Assembly: GCA_037074765.1 (NCBI GenBank)
Contig: JBAMDO010000297.1
Span: 1-51,894 of the forward strand
From: Mansonella perstans
Taxonomy: Eukaryota; Nematoda; Chromadorea; Rhabditida; Onchocercidae
Reading direction: 5' to 3'
DNA length: 51,894 nt
Positions within the stretch are counted from its first letter, which is position 1, and every line of letters starts with the position of its first letter. A program made the translations under genes and the position numbers. The notes under the pieces were generated by a model. The model made no database searches. It saw nothing but the letters and a program-made list of their open reading frames with translations, and had not been told where the DNA came from. Shown piece after piece: positions 12,581 to 25,192 of this stretch.

Positions 12581-14894
12581 GTAATGATCTTCTATTTTTA
12601 ATGAAAATAGTTGAAGGATAGAAAAAAAAATTTGGGACTGCCCTTTTTTGTTTTTTTTTCTCTTTTTTTTTTATTTGAATTATTCGAAAAAAGACAAATT
12701 GTCAAATCAGATAAACTTTTTGCCTGAAATATATATTTAAAAGCAATTTTTGAGAAAAAAAAGATAAAGATAAGAGCAGGTTATAAAAGATTGGACAGTT
12801 ATGGAAGAGGGGGAAGTTCTGGTTTTTTTTTTTTTTCTTTTGCATCGATAATTTTTATAGGAAATTGCCCAAAGTAAATTTTTAAACACATTTTCAAATA
12901 GTTCTTTTCATTAGAAATAGTTCAAAAAATCTTGAATTTTTTTTATGTTTTGAAAAAATTTTCTTGTTAAATAACACAAAAAAAAAAAAAAATTCTAAAT
13001 TTTATGAATGAAATGTAATCGAAAAAATTTTCTCTAGTGAAAAACATTAGTAATAGAATTTTTACATGTCATTTATTCAATTCAGTGTAATTAATATTTT
13101 AACAGTGATATATAGGTCTGTTCTTTTTTTTCCTTAAGGATCAAAAGATTGAAATCAAAATTTGTAATGACTGAAAAAAAAAAAACAAAAGTTAAGCAAA
13201 ATCACAACAGCTATCTTATTCTTCTTATTCTCTCTACTTTCTTCTTCTTCATCTCTTCATCTTGTTTGTTATTTGTATGCTATGTGTTTCCCGGAAAAAT
13301 TACTAATGTTTTTTTTTTTTTTGGTTTTTTCTCTTGCTATTATTATTATTATCATCATTACAACAATGTTACTTTCTTTATCATTAAACGCTTAACAAAA
13401 TTTTGAATGCATTTTTAAAAACAAACCTGATTAATGATAATTGAATGAAATCGTAGGCGGCTCATACACCGGAAATAGAAAACAAACTTTTTTCCTTCCA
13501 TCATCAATTATTATTATTTGTCTATCAAAGAGGAAAAAAAATTTTTTTCGCAATATTTTAATGCAATAATTAATAATTTGATGCATTAATTAATATTTAA
13601 TGCGTTAATTTATGGAAATACAATAAAAAAAGAGGGGAAAGTTTTGTTACTTTGAAGAAAAAAAGGAACATAATTTGTAATTGAATAGTTATTTGAAAGG
13701 ACATTAAGAAATTGTTCGCAAATTTATTGAGCATTAATTAATTGAGTAATTAGTTACATTTTCAAAAAAAAAAATCCATAATGTATCTTGATTTAATAAA
13801 AAATAAAAAATAAAAGAAAGGAAAAATTTTTGTGCTAATAAAAGAAATGATTTCTTTTTTTTAAAAGTACATTGTATAGTTGAATGATAAAAAGTAAACT
13901 TACTAGTAATAATTAATTAATTAATTGCATTTTCAAAAGGTTGCATTCGTAATGGTTCAACTGATAAAAGTCATCATTCATTTGGGAATATAAAAAGATT
14001 AACTTTGAAAATTTTAATTGAAACTTTTTTCCATTTTAATAAATTTTAATTGAAATTTGAGAGGAGTAAGTAAATAATAAGCAATGAATATATCTTTGAA
14101 CATCAATAACAATAACGTGAGAGAAATTTTTTCCATAATAGCTTAACATTCAAATAAAATTTTTTTTTCTTGTTAAAATTAAATTACTCCTCTGGGATCA
14201 TTTAATCATTTAAACAGTTGCTTTTCGAAGGAAAGAGAGAGTAGAGAGAGCTAAGTGAAAATATTAAATTTTTAATAAACTTTGTTCGGTATATTTCATA
14301 GTAGTAGTAGTAATAGTGATAGTTGTAGTAGTAGCAGTAATAATAGTAGTGACATTTGAAGAAGTAAAAAGGAATCAAATTTTGACTAAATAATATTCTC
14401 AAATTACATTTTCACATTGTAATATTTTAATCATTTCAGGCAAATCTTTTTGGAAAACTTTGCCTATTTGCAGTTATTTTAATCTCTTATAAATTTCAAA
14501 TATAAATTTGAAATATTTTAAAGTTAAAATTTAAAAAAAAAAGGAAATTGTTTTATTAAATGAATAAAAACAACAACAACAAGAATAGAACTACAGCTAC
14601 TACTGTTATTACTACTACTGCTACTGTTACTGCTAATATAATTATGGATATTGATTTTTTTTTTTGTTTTTTTATTCAAGCATAAGTTAATATGATGAGA
14701 GGTCAATAACTTCTTTTACTTTTTAAGCTGATTAATTAATTAGTCTTGCTAAAATTTTGCTAGAAAAAAACAAAAGAACAGATAACAAATAGCTTCCCAT
14801 TAATTACACTGCAACCATTCACAATCTTGCAGCTGAACATATGTATATATTTATGGTCAGCGATAATTTTTCAAACTAAAAAATAGTTTACTAA

Positions 14895-15040
14895 TTAAAG
14901 AATTATCAATTGTAATTGATCACAGTTGGCAGGTAATAATTAAAAATTGTAGTGGTAATTATTCATAGTTAGCAGGTAATACTTGGAAGTTTTAATGGGA
15001 ATTAATCACACTTAGCAGGTAGCAATTGGAAATTGTAATT
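14895..15040. repeat. 43-bp minisatellite, three copies
   Basis: Units share TTAGCAGGTAAT-like cores at 14929, 14972 and 15015, exactly 43 bp apart, each followed by an AATTG/TTGGAA stretch and GTAATT. Copies differ at many positions, so the array is old. Confidence 0.8.
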
Positions 15041-18000
15041 TTGTTTTTGCACATATTATGCAGCATTGCATTATAATTATAATTTTACACATATTACTTA
15101 TATAAAAGTGATACAATGAGACAGCATTGGTGATATAAGTAAGCAAGCTAATTACATTTAATGAACAAATTAATCAAGAATTATTCTTGACATTAATGAT
15201 AGGTAAATAGAATGCATTTTTGTTAATCCTTCCAACTCTTTTTTTCCTCTCTCTCAAATTCTCTCAATTTAATCAAAATTTACAATGCAATGTAATTACT
15301 CCAAAAAAAAAAACAAAAAAAAAAAAAAAAATCCATTCAAATTGCAATATCGGAGAAAGAAAGTTTTGAGGAAAAAACAAGAAATGAAATATAGAAAAAG
15401 AAAAAGTGTAAATTTAACTGTAGGAAAAGAATGAGACAAACAACAAAAAAGCCTAACAGTGGGTGAATAAGGAAATAAGTAAATTAGCGAAAACTTAGAT
15501 AAAATTATTTCCTAAAAATAAAATATGACAATTTGACTTTTTGTTAATTTTTCCTTTTCTCTCTAATGCAAACACTTTTTCGCACTTTGTTTCTTTTCTC
15601 CCGTTCTTCCCGAATACTACATAGTGGGTAGTTTAAAAAAAAACAAGAAAACAAAACAAAACAGAATGATTCATTTAACATTTTAATTTTTCATTTATTG
15701 AAATAAGCACTCTGTGATTTCATTTTAAAATTTTCGTAATTTATGTGTTTCTGTGTTTATGTGTGTGTATGAATGTGTGTGTGTCTGTGTGTGTGCGCAT
15801 TTATGTTTGTATGATTTATTTCCGCAAAGTTTAATGTTTAAACTTTAATTTATTTCTTTAGCAAAAGTGATGCAAATTAAAAGTGATAGTAATGCGATAA
15901 TTAAGGTCAGAGGTTAAGCAGCATAAAATTAATGACAGAGAAATTATATCATACGAAAGAGAGAGAGAGAGAGAGAATCAGGCTTACTGTTGTAACAAAA
16001 TGCCAATGAAGATTTTGACAATTGAAATTTTCTCTTTCTCCCTCTCTTTCTAAGAACTGTCATAAATATAGTTAAATGTTGTAAAATTGACTGATTCATC
16101 ATCTCATATGTATATGAATATAAATTTTTAAAAAAAAATCTCAATTTTAATTTACATATTTGATTTAAAGAAAAAAAAATGAAAATTTATTGTGGTTGAA
16201 AAAATAACAAAACCTAAACAGAAAATTAAATTAAAATTTTTTTTTTTCAAATTTTGTTCCAAATACATAAATTGAAATTGACACAAATTCTTCAATATTT
16301 TTGGTGGTTTTGAAATTTGAAATTTGAAATTTTTTTTTCTTTTTTTTCCCACTTTCCATTGGGATTTAATTGAAGTGAGCAAATTAAACTTAATTGAATG
16401 TAAATTAAACTTAAATGCTGGCATTTATTGCATAGATTGCAAATTAAACTTAATTGCTAGCAATTAATACATAAATGTTGAAGTAAGTAAGAGAAAGGTT
16501 CAAAAAAAAGGAAAAGAAAGGAGGAAAAAGGAAAAGGAAAAAAAGATATTGCAAAATTACTGCAAACTTTTTTTGCCAAACCAACTCCAAACTTTCAAGC
16601 AAATAAACAAATAAACAAATTGATATTAATGTAAACAAATCAACATGATCGCATGTTAATATATAAATAATTTTACTCATACATAGGAATGACATTTTTT
16701 ATTCTTGCAATTTTTTCACCATTGCTATTTTTTCATGAACAATACTTCATAAAGTGAACTTATTTATTTATTTATTTTTCTAACCTAATTTCTTTACATT
16801 TAAAAAATAACATTCACAGGAAGAATATTTTTGAGCAATAAAAGAAGCAAAAAAAAAGACAAAGTTGAAAGAAATGAATGAATCATATTAAAAATTTTTT
16901 TTTTCAAAGAAATAAATCATATTTAAAGAAATTGAATAAGTAATTCTCGAGGGTACTTTTTAAAGATTTTTTTGGTCAATAAAAATACTTTTGAAATTTG
17001 GTTTATTTGAAATTGAAAAAATGTTTTTAACTATAAAACTGGTGTTGGATAAAAAATGATAAAATTAGTTGACGAATCTTTTTTTTGAACCAATTTTAAT
17101 TCTCTGCTAAATATCATTGTATGCTTTTATCAATTGATATTAATTATATCTTTTTGGTGATAAGTGCCCAAAAAATATTTTAGAATTGTTTCAAAAAAAG
17201 TGCATACTAATACTATTAAATTAGCAATCATGATAAGATTGTGAATCAATCCTGATGATAAAAATGCCATGCATTTGACAAATGATAAGAATGTAATGTA
17301 TTTGACAAAAAAAGTAAATGAATTATATGCAATGCTAGCAAAGCGAAGCTTGTACATGAAATGTTCAAAATGTTCAATGATCAAATAAATGTACAAAGAT
17401 TGATTTACCTGTTGAAGTGAAAGTCATGCATTAATAGAAAAATGAATGTCAGTTTAAATAACGAAAGTGCTATTCTTAAGAATAATTAAACTTTGTGTGA
17501 AAAAAAAATATCTGAAAATATAATTCAAGCAATCAAATTTTTTTTTTTAAAATCAAAATTATGTTGGAAAATTTTTTAAGCAATAAGAAAAATTTTTGTC
17601 GACTTTTAAAAGTAATTAGCAAACAATGAGTATTAGCTAATTAATTAAAATTTTTAGAAATTGTTTCAAGTTAAATTTTTTTTGCTCCTTAAAATGAAGT
17701 TAAATTAGTAATATTGTAATAATGGATAAAGGTTGATAAACAAATACTTCTGAATAATACTGCATTAATATATATTAGTATACATACTCGTTTACGATGA
17801 TAAAAGTGAAAAAGTTTCGCAACGTATCATACAGCAAAAAAAAAGAATTGTTAATTGATAAAACTTTTCTTTCAAATTTAATTTCTGAAGTTTTTCAAAT
17901 TAATTTTATCCGAAAATAAAAGAAACAAAAGAATATGCATTTTCGTCAAAATTTAAATTTATAAAACAAGAAAACTTTTTCAGAAAAAAGAAAAAAATTA

Positions 18001-18562
18001 ATCGGAAAAAAAATATTCGAAATGCTTTAACAATTTAGTTCCATTTAAAGTTAATTATGTAAGTACGACAAAGGATTTATTTGTGTGTGTTAAAGTGGGT
18101 GGCATGGTGAAAACGCCAGATTGTTACTGGTGACGAGTCAGGTGATGACAATAAACTTGTTACACTTTAGTTTATTTATAAATGTTTGATCAATCTTTTA
18201 TAGTGCAAAAAGAATTTCATGTTGATTTTTCAAGAAGAAAAATGACAGAAAAAAAAACGATAACTGTAAATAAATATATTATGAGAAATGGTGATCGCTT
18301 GACTACTTTAGAGATGATGACGATGATGATAATGATGATGTATGATTGATGAGACTGTCAATTGATCACCATAACAAGAATTAAATTTTTTTTTTTGAAA
18401 AAAAATTTGTTTTCTGTTTTTTTTAAATGTATGTGCGAAAATGTCAATGTCATGAAAACAATTTTTTTTTTTACAAGTAGAGTCAAAACGATTTGTGTAA
18501 AATGATTTTATGACGATCAACTGCATTAAATCATATATACAAACATGCAAACATGTATACAT

Positions 18563-18985
18563 ACGATGATTATTGTTATATTAATTAAACATATATGCAT
18601 ACATACATAAATAATATATACGATGATTATTATTATATGAGTCAAGCACAAATATATATGTATATATACGATGATTATAATTATATTAATTAAATATACA
18701 TACATGCATACATATATACTATGATTATTGTTATATTAGCTAAACATAAATAAATATATACAAATATATATATATACGATGATTATGATTATATCAATTA
18801 AACATATATGCATGCATACATACATATATACATACGATAATTATTATTATATTAATTAAAGACACATGCATACATGGATACACACGATGATTATTATTAT
18901 ATTAATTGAACATATATGCACACTTAAATACAATGATTACTGTTATACTGGCTAAACATACATACATATGATGATTAATATTAAA
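18563..18985. repeat. Degenerate minisatellite, about nine copies of 46-58 bp
   Basis: Core ACGATGATTATTATTATATT, then AATTAAACATATATGCATACATACATA. Core starts at 18563, 18620, 18668, 18718, 18776, 18834, 18884, 18930 and about 18967. Length differences come mostly from the CATA/TATA part. Confidence 0.9.
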
Positions 18986-19633
18986 TTAAAAAAAAAGTGT
19001 TACTGATTTATTTTGTCAAACATTACTCAACGTGTGCTGTGCTGTAATTTAATTAATTTTACATAAAATATTATGAGGCAATCTTTTTTTGAAAATGAAA
19101 TCAAAAATATCCCAAAACAATTAAGTTAATGAATTATTTGCTAGAAATGAAGAAATGAAAAAATGAATGGCACCACGAATTTTTTTTTCAATCATTTCAA
19201 AATTCATTTTAGCTATTCTTTTGACTAACAAAAAAAAAAAAAAAAAAAAAATTAGCTAGTTAAAATTTTATCGCATAAATATGACAATAATGAAAGGGAA
19301 AATAAAAAGAAGCTTTAAATTATTCATTTAATAAAAATAGCTGAAAAAAAATGCCATTTACGAAGTAGAGAGAGAGAGAAAGTGAAAATGAAAGAGTGAA
19401 AGAGTAAATAAGGGTAATATGTAATAGACGAATACGAGAAATATTATTTACAAAAGTAATTTGATTAACTTCACTAACAATTGAACACTTTGATGTTTGC
19501 GACAGCACTGTGAATAGGTTAAGGAATTTTGCAAGAAAATAAATTACCGGTTTCAGCCAACGATTAAACTTTAATTCATCTACTGTCCGCCTAATATTAT
19601 GCAAATGTATGGAAACCTACTTTGGTAATAATT

Positions 19634-19800
19634 GTCATCATGCCTACGGTTTTATCCAAATGCGTTAATTGATTGCTTTAGTTGCATTGATAAGACAATC
19701 ATTGTTATCACACCTATGATTATAACCAAATACATCTTTCTAGCTTGATAAGATAATCACTGTTATCATATCTACGACCATATCCAAATGCATGAATTGA
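19634..19800. repeat. Three-copy degenerate repeat of about 58-70 bp
   Basis: Each unit has ATCAYRYCTAYGR, then ATATCCAAATGC-like, then TTGATAAGAYAATCA, ending in TGTTATCA. Last copy is partial. Confidence 0.75.
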
Positions 19801-20335
19801 TCATTACAATTAGTATATTTCTTGAATATGAAAGTATGCCATTTTCTCAAAAAAAAATATAATTTCAAAAGAATGACATGGAGTAATTTAGAACCAAATA
19901 GCATAATATTTGAAAACTTCTAGCAGCATTAGTTGAAGGGAGAATGAGGAAATAGATATAAGCTTGTAAATGTGGCATAAATAACATTATGAGTGCAGTA
20001 AATAATTTAATTGCTTATTGACAAAAAAGAGACAAATATTATAAATCCATTTCGTTGCTATTTTTTTTTCAAACACTGAAAGTTATTTATATTTTCAACT
20101 TTAATAAACATATCTATCTTCCTTCATTCATTTGTTACTCGTTAACTTTGAAGCTTAAAAATAAGACATAGATATTACTACTCTTGCTTAATTCATGAAA
20201 AAGAGTACGGCTATAAATCAAAGATAATAATTGGTAGAGAAGAAATATAAAAAGATGTACTGATGTGATTAGATAAGGAATTTAAGCTTATCATTATCAA
20301 GCTATGCTTAATCAGGGAATTTAAATCTATATAGG

Positions 20336-20424
20336 ATTTTTGTTGTTATCGGAAAACAATGTTGTTGTTGTTTGTTGTTTCAGTATTTTTATTGTTATCG
20401 GAAACAATGTTGTTGTTTCATTGG
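20336..20424. repeat. 50-bp tandem duplication
   Basis: TTATCGGAAAACAATGTTGTTG at 20347 recurs with one base missing at 20396, about 50 bp apart. Both copies end in a GTT/GTTT run. Confidence 0.8.
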
Positions 20425-20617
20425 TAAAATAGTAAAATATATTTTAGAATCGCATAAATAATTGATGATAGGTGAAATTATTTTAGAACTATAATTGTTT
20501 AATTGAAAAATTTATCAATTTAATTTAAGAATCCCTTGAGAAATCTTACAACGAAAACATGGTTACTGTATCCGGTCCACGTTTAAGTTGCTAATTGTTG
20601 TTTGTTTTATAGAAAAA

Positions 20618-20790
20618 GTATATCCATGAATTTTAGCTATGCAATATAAAAATTACATTTAAGAAGAAAAAGAAGAAGAAGAAGAAGATGTATCCATGAA
20701 TTTTAGCCATAAATTATAAAAAAATATTTCCGTGAATTTTAGCCATATTTTATAAGAAATATAATGATAAATTTTAGCCTCAAATTACAT
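20618..20790. repeat. Degenerate repeat TATCCATGAATTTTAGCCAT with GAA insertion
   Basis: Four copies of the motif at about 20620, 20690, 20727 and 20766, spaced 70, 37 and 39 bp. The extra length between the first two is a GAA microsatellite (20661-20688). This is the closest structured repeat to the NF-YC start. Confidence 0.8.
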
Positions 20791-21148
20791 CCAATTTTTT
20801 CTTTGTTTGTTTGTTTGTTTTTTTATATAATAAAGTTTCCTATGTTATTTAGAAAAAATTCAATCATTTTTAGAAATTATTTCAAGATAGAAAAAATGAT
20901 TCGTAATTGAGAAGACTGGGTTAATTATTACTGTATTCAGTTTGTCCAATAAAGATAAGATTTAATTGATTGAGAATTAGTGAAAGAATAGTATGAATGA
21001 TCTGTGTAAAAATATTATTGGAAATGATGGTTTTGGACAAAAAAAAAAGTAAATTCAGCTAGTTCCTGATGTTGTTTGTACTGATAACAATCAGTTAATT
21101 TTCATCGCATAATGGAAAATTTCCACCAATTAATTCCTAAAACCCTTT

Positions 21149-21150
21149 AG
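21149..21150 (+). promoter_or_regulatory. Candidate splice-leader (trans-splice) acceptor before NF-YC
   Basis: An AG preceded by a short pyrimidine run (CCCTTTAG) lies 33 nt upstream of the NF-YC ATG, with no in-frame ATG between. Nematode mRNAs often receive a spliced leader a few tens of nt before the start. This is inference from position and consensus only; it could equally be a cis-acceptor of a 5' UTR exon. Confidence 0.3.
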
Positions 21151-21183
21151 CAACATTGAAACATTGCCATTCATTTGGCATCG

Positions 21184-21186
21184 ATG

Positions 21187-21220
<34 letters not shown>

Positions 21221-23716
21221 ATGGTAGACATCATAAGCAACGACAAATTGCTGATGATGGATTGTTTATACAAAAAATAATGGAAGATGATAAGACACAG
21301 TTCATTCAAGCTGAACGATCTATTTCACAGGTTTTTTTTCATTCAATTATCACTTTTCATATTTTCTTATATATCCATATTGTTTATTGTTAATTGTAGT
21401 ATACGACATGATACGAGCTTTTTTTTTTTTGTTTAGCTAGCACAAAAGTAACTGTTATTGTTGAAATCACTGTTTATCCTAATCTTTTATGAAGATGTAT
21501 TAATCTTACTCCTCCTTAAAACATATTTTTGCTTTTCAGGAACAAGGAAATGATGAGTTACAATTTGGGAATGAAGGTGGTATATATCATATAGATCAGG
21601 AAATTGCATCATTCTGGCCTCGTATTCGTGAAAAAATAGAAGCAATTGATCCAGTCAGTTCATCTGAATTAATCTTTTATTCATTTTCATTCGAAATCTT
21701 TTATGATTTGCTCTACAGTTTGTTGAAATTTGCTTCATGAGGTTTCAGTGAAATTGCTGTTATGAAAATATCGCTAAAATTTAATCTTCCGAGAGGAATT
21801 GTAGAGAATAATGGGCTCTGTTTGAATAGATGTTAGATAGATAGATAATTCTAGTTGTTTGGGTTTTAAAATAGTTATAGAATAAAAACAAAATGCGAGC
21901 TCGATGTCTTTCAAAATTCAATGCATTCTAATTATGAACTTCAATTTTTTCGTTTTATGCAGAAAACATTACGTGAAGCTAGCCGACATCAGGAATTGCA
22001 GTTGCCCTTGGCGAGAATAAAGAAGATCATGAAGTTAGATGATGATGTCAAACGGATGGCAAGTTTGACTGTTTCTTTCTGTCTACAATTTTCTTTTATA
22101 GCAAACAAAAACTTTTAGTTAATAATATCTTACTTTCATAAAGGTTTTTTACGAGTTCACTTTTTAAATGTAAAGAGAATTTGCTCTTTTCGGTATTTTG
22201 TGGTTTGCCAGTATTTTAACGGTTTTTACAATCAGTCGCATAACCATGAAACTCAAGTGCGGGAATTCCTGGTCTAAAGATGACATGATGATTACTAACT
22301 AATTCTGTTGCCAAATTTTGTCGTTTTTCAGATGATTGGCTCAGAAACACCTATTTTACTTGCAAAAGCATCAGAAATCTTTGTCGAAGAATTGACATTA
22401 AGTGCTTGGAAACATACAGAAGATAATAAGCGGAAAACACTGCAAAAATCGGATATTTCTCAAGCTGTAGCCAGGTAGTACCCCTACCCTATTTTTTTGA
22501 TATAATTTTTCTTCTTTCAATAACTTTTCTATTGTTTGCATTGTTGCACAGTGTCAGATTTTCATATTTTAAGACTGTGACTTTGTGAATTTTGTTTTAA
22601 TATTTTTTAAGTTTGTTGAGATAGTATTTCCTTTTCTTTACAGGAACGACATGTTCGATTTTTTGATTGATATCGTCCCGCGAGAAGATCCAAGGTGGCC
22701 ATCACAAACTAACAATCATGTAGGTTGTTTTTTCATTGTCCTCTCCATCTTATCATCGCTGAATCATACCCATACATCGTTCACTTCGTATCACTGTTGT
22801 GAGTTTTCAATAATCCTTTTAAATCATCAATTTTGAACTGCTTGCCTCAAATTGACTCTGAGATAGATAAGGTTTCTAATTCTTTCAATCTTGATTTACA
22901 TATTACTGAGACCACAGTAAAAGGAAAAAAAGGAGCTACGAATTATTACAAAATCTGTCTTTAATATCTTCAAGTAATTTGTTTCAATAAACTGATACAG
23001 AGCCATTAGGCTGTATAAATTTGTTTTTTTGTTGACAACCTTATTAACAAACGATCGTAGTTGGAGAAAGGACTTTGACATCAGTGTGTGAGCATCTAGC
23101 TCCATCTCAGGCATGGATTTCTAGTGACAACCGGATCTTGATTTTTAAACAAATTCGAATGTAATGAGCTTGATTCAAACAGCAATTATCAGATTTCTAT
23201 TGCAGCAAGAGCAATCGGAAGAAGTACAGGCAGTTATCACAGATGCAAACAATCTGTTATCTACGAATGGAAATGTTCAATATGTTTTGCAGGTATTTTG
23301 GAAATATTTTCTTCGTTCATCCTATTTAAGCAACCTATTCAACAAGTCTGTGTTCCAACATCTTGTAGCAACGGTACTAATGTAATATTTTTTAGTGAAA
23401 ATCATGTTTCATGACACACGAAAAAACTTTGGGAATCTGAACTAGTACAATCTGAACCAACTACAAATTATACTTAAATATTAACCGCACCTTCATATCT
23501 GTGGTATTGTTCTATTGAAATAAGTTGATAGTTTCCATCTAGGTTGGATCATCAGATGGGGCACTGGCAACAGGTTCAGTTGTACAAGCTACTCAAATTG
23601 GACAGCCAATACAATTACCTATTGGTACGGGTAACCAACCTATTCAACTAATTGCACTAAATTTGCCAGAAGGCAATATACAACAATTTCAGGTTCAACT
23701 TCCTCAGTCGTCATAA
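21184..23716 (+). CDS. nfyc-1: NF-YC, subunit C of the CCAAT-box binding factor NF-Y (7 exons)
   Basis: Histone-fold subunit that pairs with NF-YB and then recruits NF-YA to bind CCAAT boxes in promoters; acts in the nucleus. Exons: 21184-21330, 21540-21653, 21963-22058, 22332-22474, 22644-22719, 23206-23292, 23543-23716. All phases agree and give 278 aa plus TAA. Residues 1-87 are an N-terminal arm with an 11-Thr run and the FWPRIREKIEAID block that precedes the fold in this family. About residues 99-196 are the histone fold: LPLARIKKIMKLDDD (alpha 1), ETPILLAKASEIFVEELTLSAW (alpha 2, quoted only in part elsewhere), HTEDNKRKTLQKSDI, then FDFLIDIVPRED (alpha C). The tail is Gln-rich (QPIQLIALNL, QQFQVQLPQ), like NF-YC activation regions. 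The ATG at 21184 is the first in frame after a stop at 21157. Intron 3 needs a GC donor (22059). Identification is firm; the exact N-terminus and intron 3 boundary are less so. Confidence 0.93.
22059..22331 (+). other. Intron 3 of NF-YC with a GC-AG donor
   Basis: The exon before it ends ...CGG ATG and the next bases are GCAAGT, the usual consensus of GC-AG introns; the acceptor is TTTTTCAG. No GT donor in this stretch keeps the LDDDVK...MIGSETP reading of the histone fold. The resulting VKRMMIGSE has two residues more than the vertebrate VKMISAE. As I recall, the C. elegans homologue has the same spacing, which supports the junction. Confidence 0.65.
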
Positions 23717-24027
23717 CCTTGTTGTTGCTGAAAACATAATTTTACTTCTATTTTGTATATATTCATAGATTTTCTATTGGTTGATTGATACAATTTTGCA
23801 TCTTTTATTGCCGGTGGTTGGTTTACTAATCTGCTTTTTTCATTTCATGTTCAACATGATGAATCTAACTCTGTACTAGGATTTATTGAATGTCAGAGTT
23901 TATTGCTACATACTTTGAATTAAGTCATCTATGGTATCCATAACCTCGAGATTCGTGTAGTTTCGAGATATAGTTATTATAGATGCATATTTGTTAGAGA
24001 TAATTTGGAAGAACATATGAATAGCTT

Positions 24028-24033
24028 AATAAA
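24028..24033 (+). terminator. Candidate poly(A) signal of NF-YC
   Basis: AATAAA about 310 nt after the NF-YC stop codon, in AT-rich DNA where the hexamer also occurs by chance. Further AATAAA hexamers lie in the duplicated block at 24203-24292. Position is plausible, but there is no transcript evidence. Confidence 0.35.
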
Positions 24034-24202
24034 ACAGGAAATTGGAGATCTCAATAGATTTTTTATGTTTTCATGTTTCATATATTTTTTTTGTAATTTG
24101 CCAAATTATAACTTGTTCATTATGATCTCAATTTTATCAATGTATTCATTTTGGTTCTAAACCACTGCATGTATATTATTATTATTATCATCTAATTGTG
24201 AG

Positions 24203-24292
24203 GTAATTGCTTAACAAACTTAACAAAAATAAAATCATAAGGAATGTAAAATGACGTAATTGCTTAACAAAAATAAAAAATCATAAGGAATG
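24203..24292. repeat. Two-copy direct duplication in the 3' intergenic region
   Basis: A block beginning GTAATTGCTTAACAA and ending TCATAAGGAATG occurs at about 24203-24249 and again at 24256-24292, the second copy lacking some 8 internal bases. Both copies contain AATAAA, so the duplication multiplies possible poly(A) signals downstream of NF-YC. Confidence 0.7.
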
Positions 24293-25192
24293 AAATTTAT
24301 CTAAGAAAATGACATTATTTATTAAAAAGAATTAACTTCATCTAATTCTTCTTCCTTTTCTTCACTTTCATTACTATAAGTTTTTATTGTGTATTAATTA
24401 TCCTTCATCATCAATAATTATTAATTCAACTTGGTTCTTTCCAACTTTAAACGGTATCTTGTACTTCGTACATTTTTATATTTTGTGATATAAAATCATT
24501 TGCAGATTATATCCAGTCATATTTTACAATTCATCAGTGTATGTTTATTGATCAGAAAATTGTTTACGGTATTTTTTACATGAACTATTTGACTACCCAT
24601 CAATGGAAGGTAAAAAAATTGAATTAAAGCAGAATAAGGCAAGCATTGAAATTATGCAAATCACTAACCTCCAAAAAGTTATTTATTTATGTGCTGAAAC
24701 AAACCGGTAAAGTTAACGGAGTGAGTGGGATATTTGTTGCTTTTTCAGTGATTAAAAAATTCCTCAAGTTCAGCCAACTTACACTCCCTGTTCATCAAAT
24801 TGCAATCGAGTTGTTTTAACTAAGGAAATGAAAAAATCCAGAACAGAAGAAAAAAATGGAAGAGTAACTTTTCTTCCACAATAAGGAAATAAGAGAATAA
24901 TTTTTCAACGGAGAAAAACTTTTAAAGTTTATGCAATCTTTGATTTTGTCTGTAGGACTATAACTTAGTCCTGGCTAATGAGCATGGCATGATGATGTAT
25001 TACGTTGTACGCATTCATAGAGTAGAAATGATCAGGAATCTCTAAATGATTTAATCTCTTCTGAGAGTCCGAAATATGAAAAAATAATATCGCTACCATA
25101 CAAAGAGTTGATGGAATACAGGATCAAATAATTACAGCACCAATGGTCAAAACAATTATCTTGGATAATTCATTGGCTAAAATTCTTAATTA

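Larger units (their letters stand above)
9149..21148. other. Gene-poor repeat-rich DNA upstream of NF-YC
   Basis: Twelve kilobases without a supportable gene. It contains the AT, GTA, CA and GA/TG microsatellites and four or more minisatellites listed separately. Two GC-richer patches, 12205-12290 and 18085-18170, stand out but give no convincing exon. The last kilobase presumably holds NF-YC control elements, none recognisable. Confidence 0.6.
23717..25192. other. Convergent 3' intergenic region
   Basis: About 1.5 kb between the stop codons of two genes that point at each other. It holds the presumed 3' UTRs and no credible coding exon. On the minus strand, AATAAA (TTTATT on plus) occurs at 24682-24687, about 510 nt after the RhoGEF stop, and at 24544-24549. 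A diverged tandem duplication sits at 24203-24292. Confidence 0.6.

Noticed and set aside
22896..23114. Minus-strand frame of 72 codons inside NF-YC intron 5
   Set aside because: Reads fairly naturally, but lies wholly within an intron, has no splice partners, and I recognise no domain. Could be revisited with transcripts.
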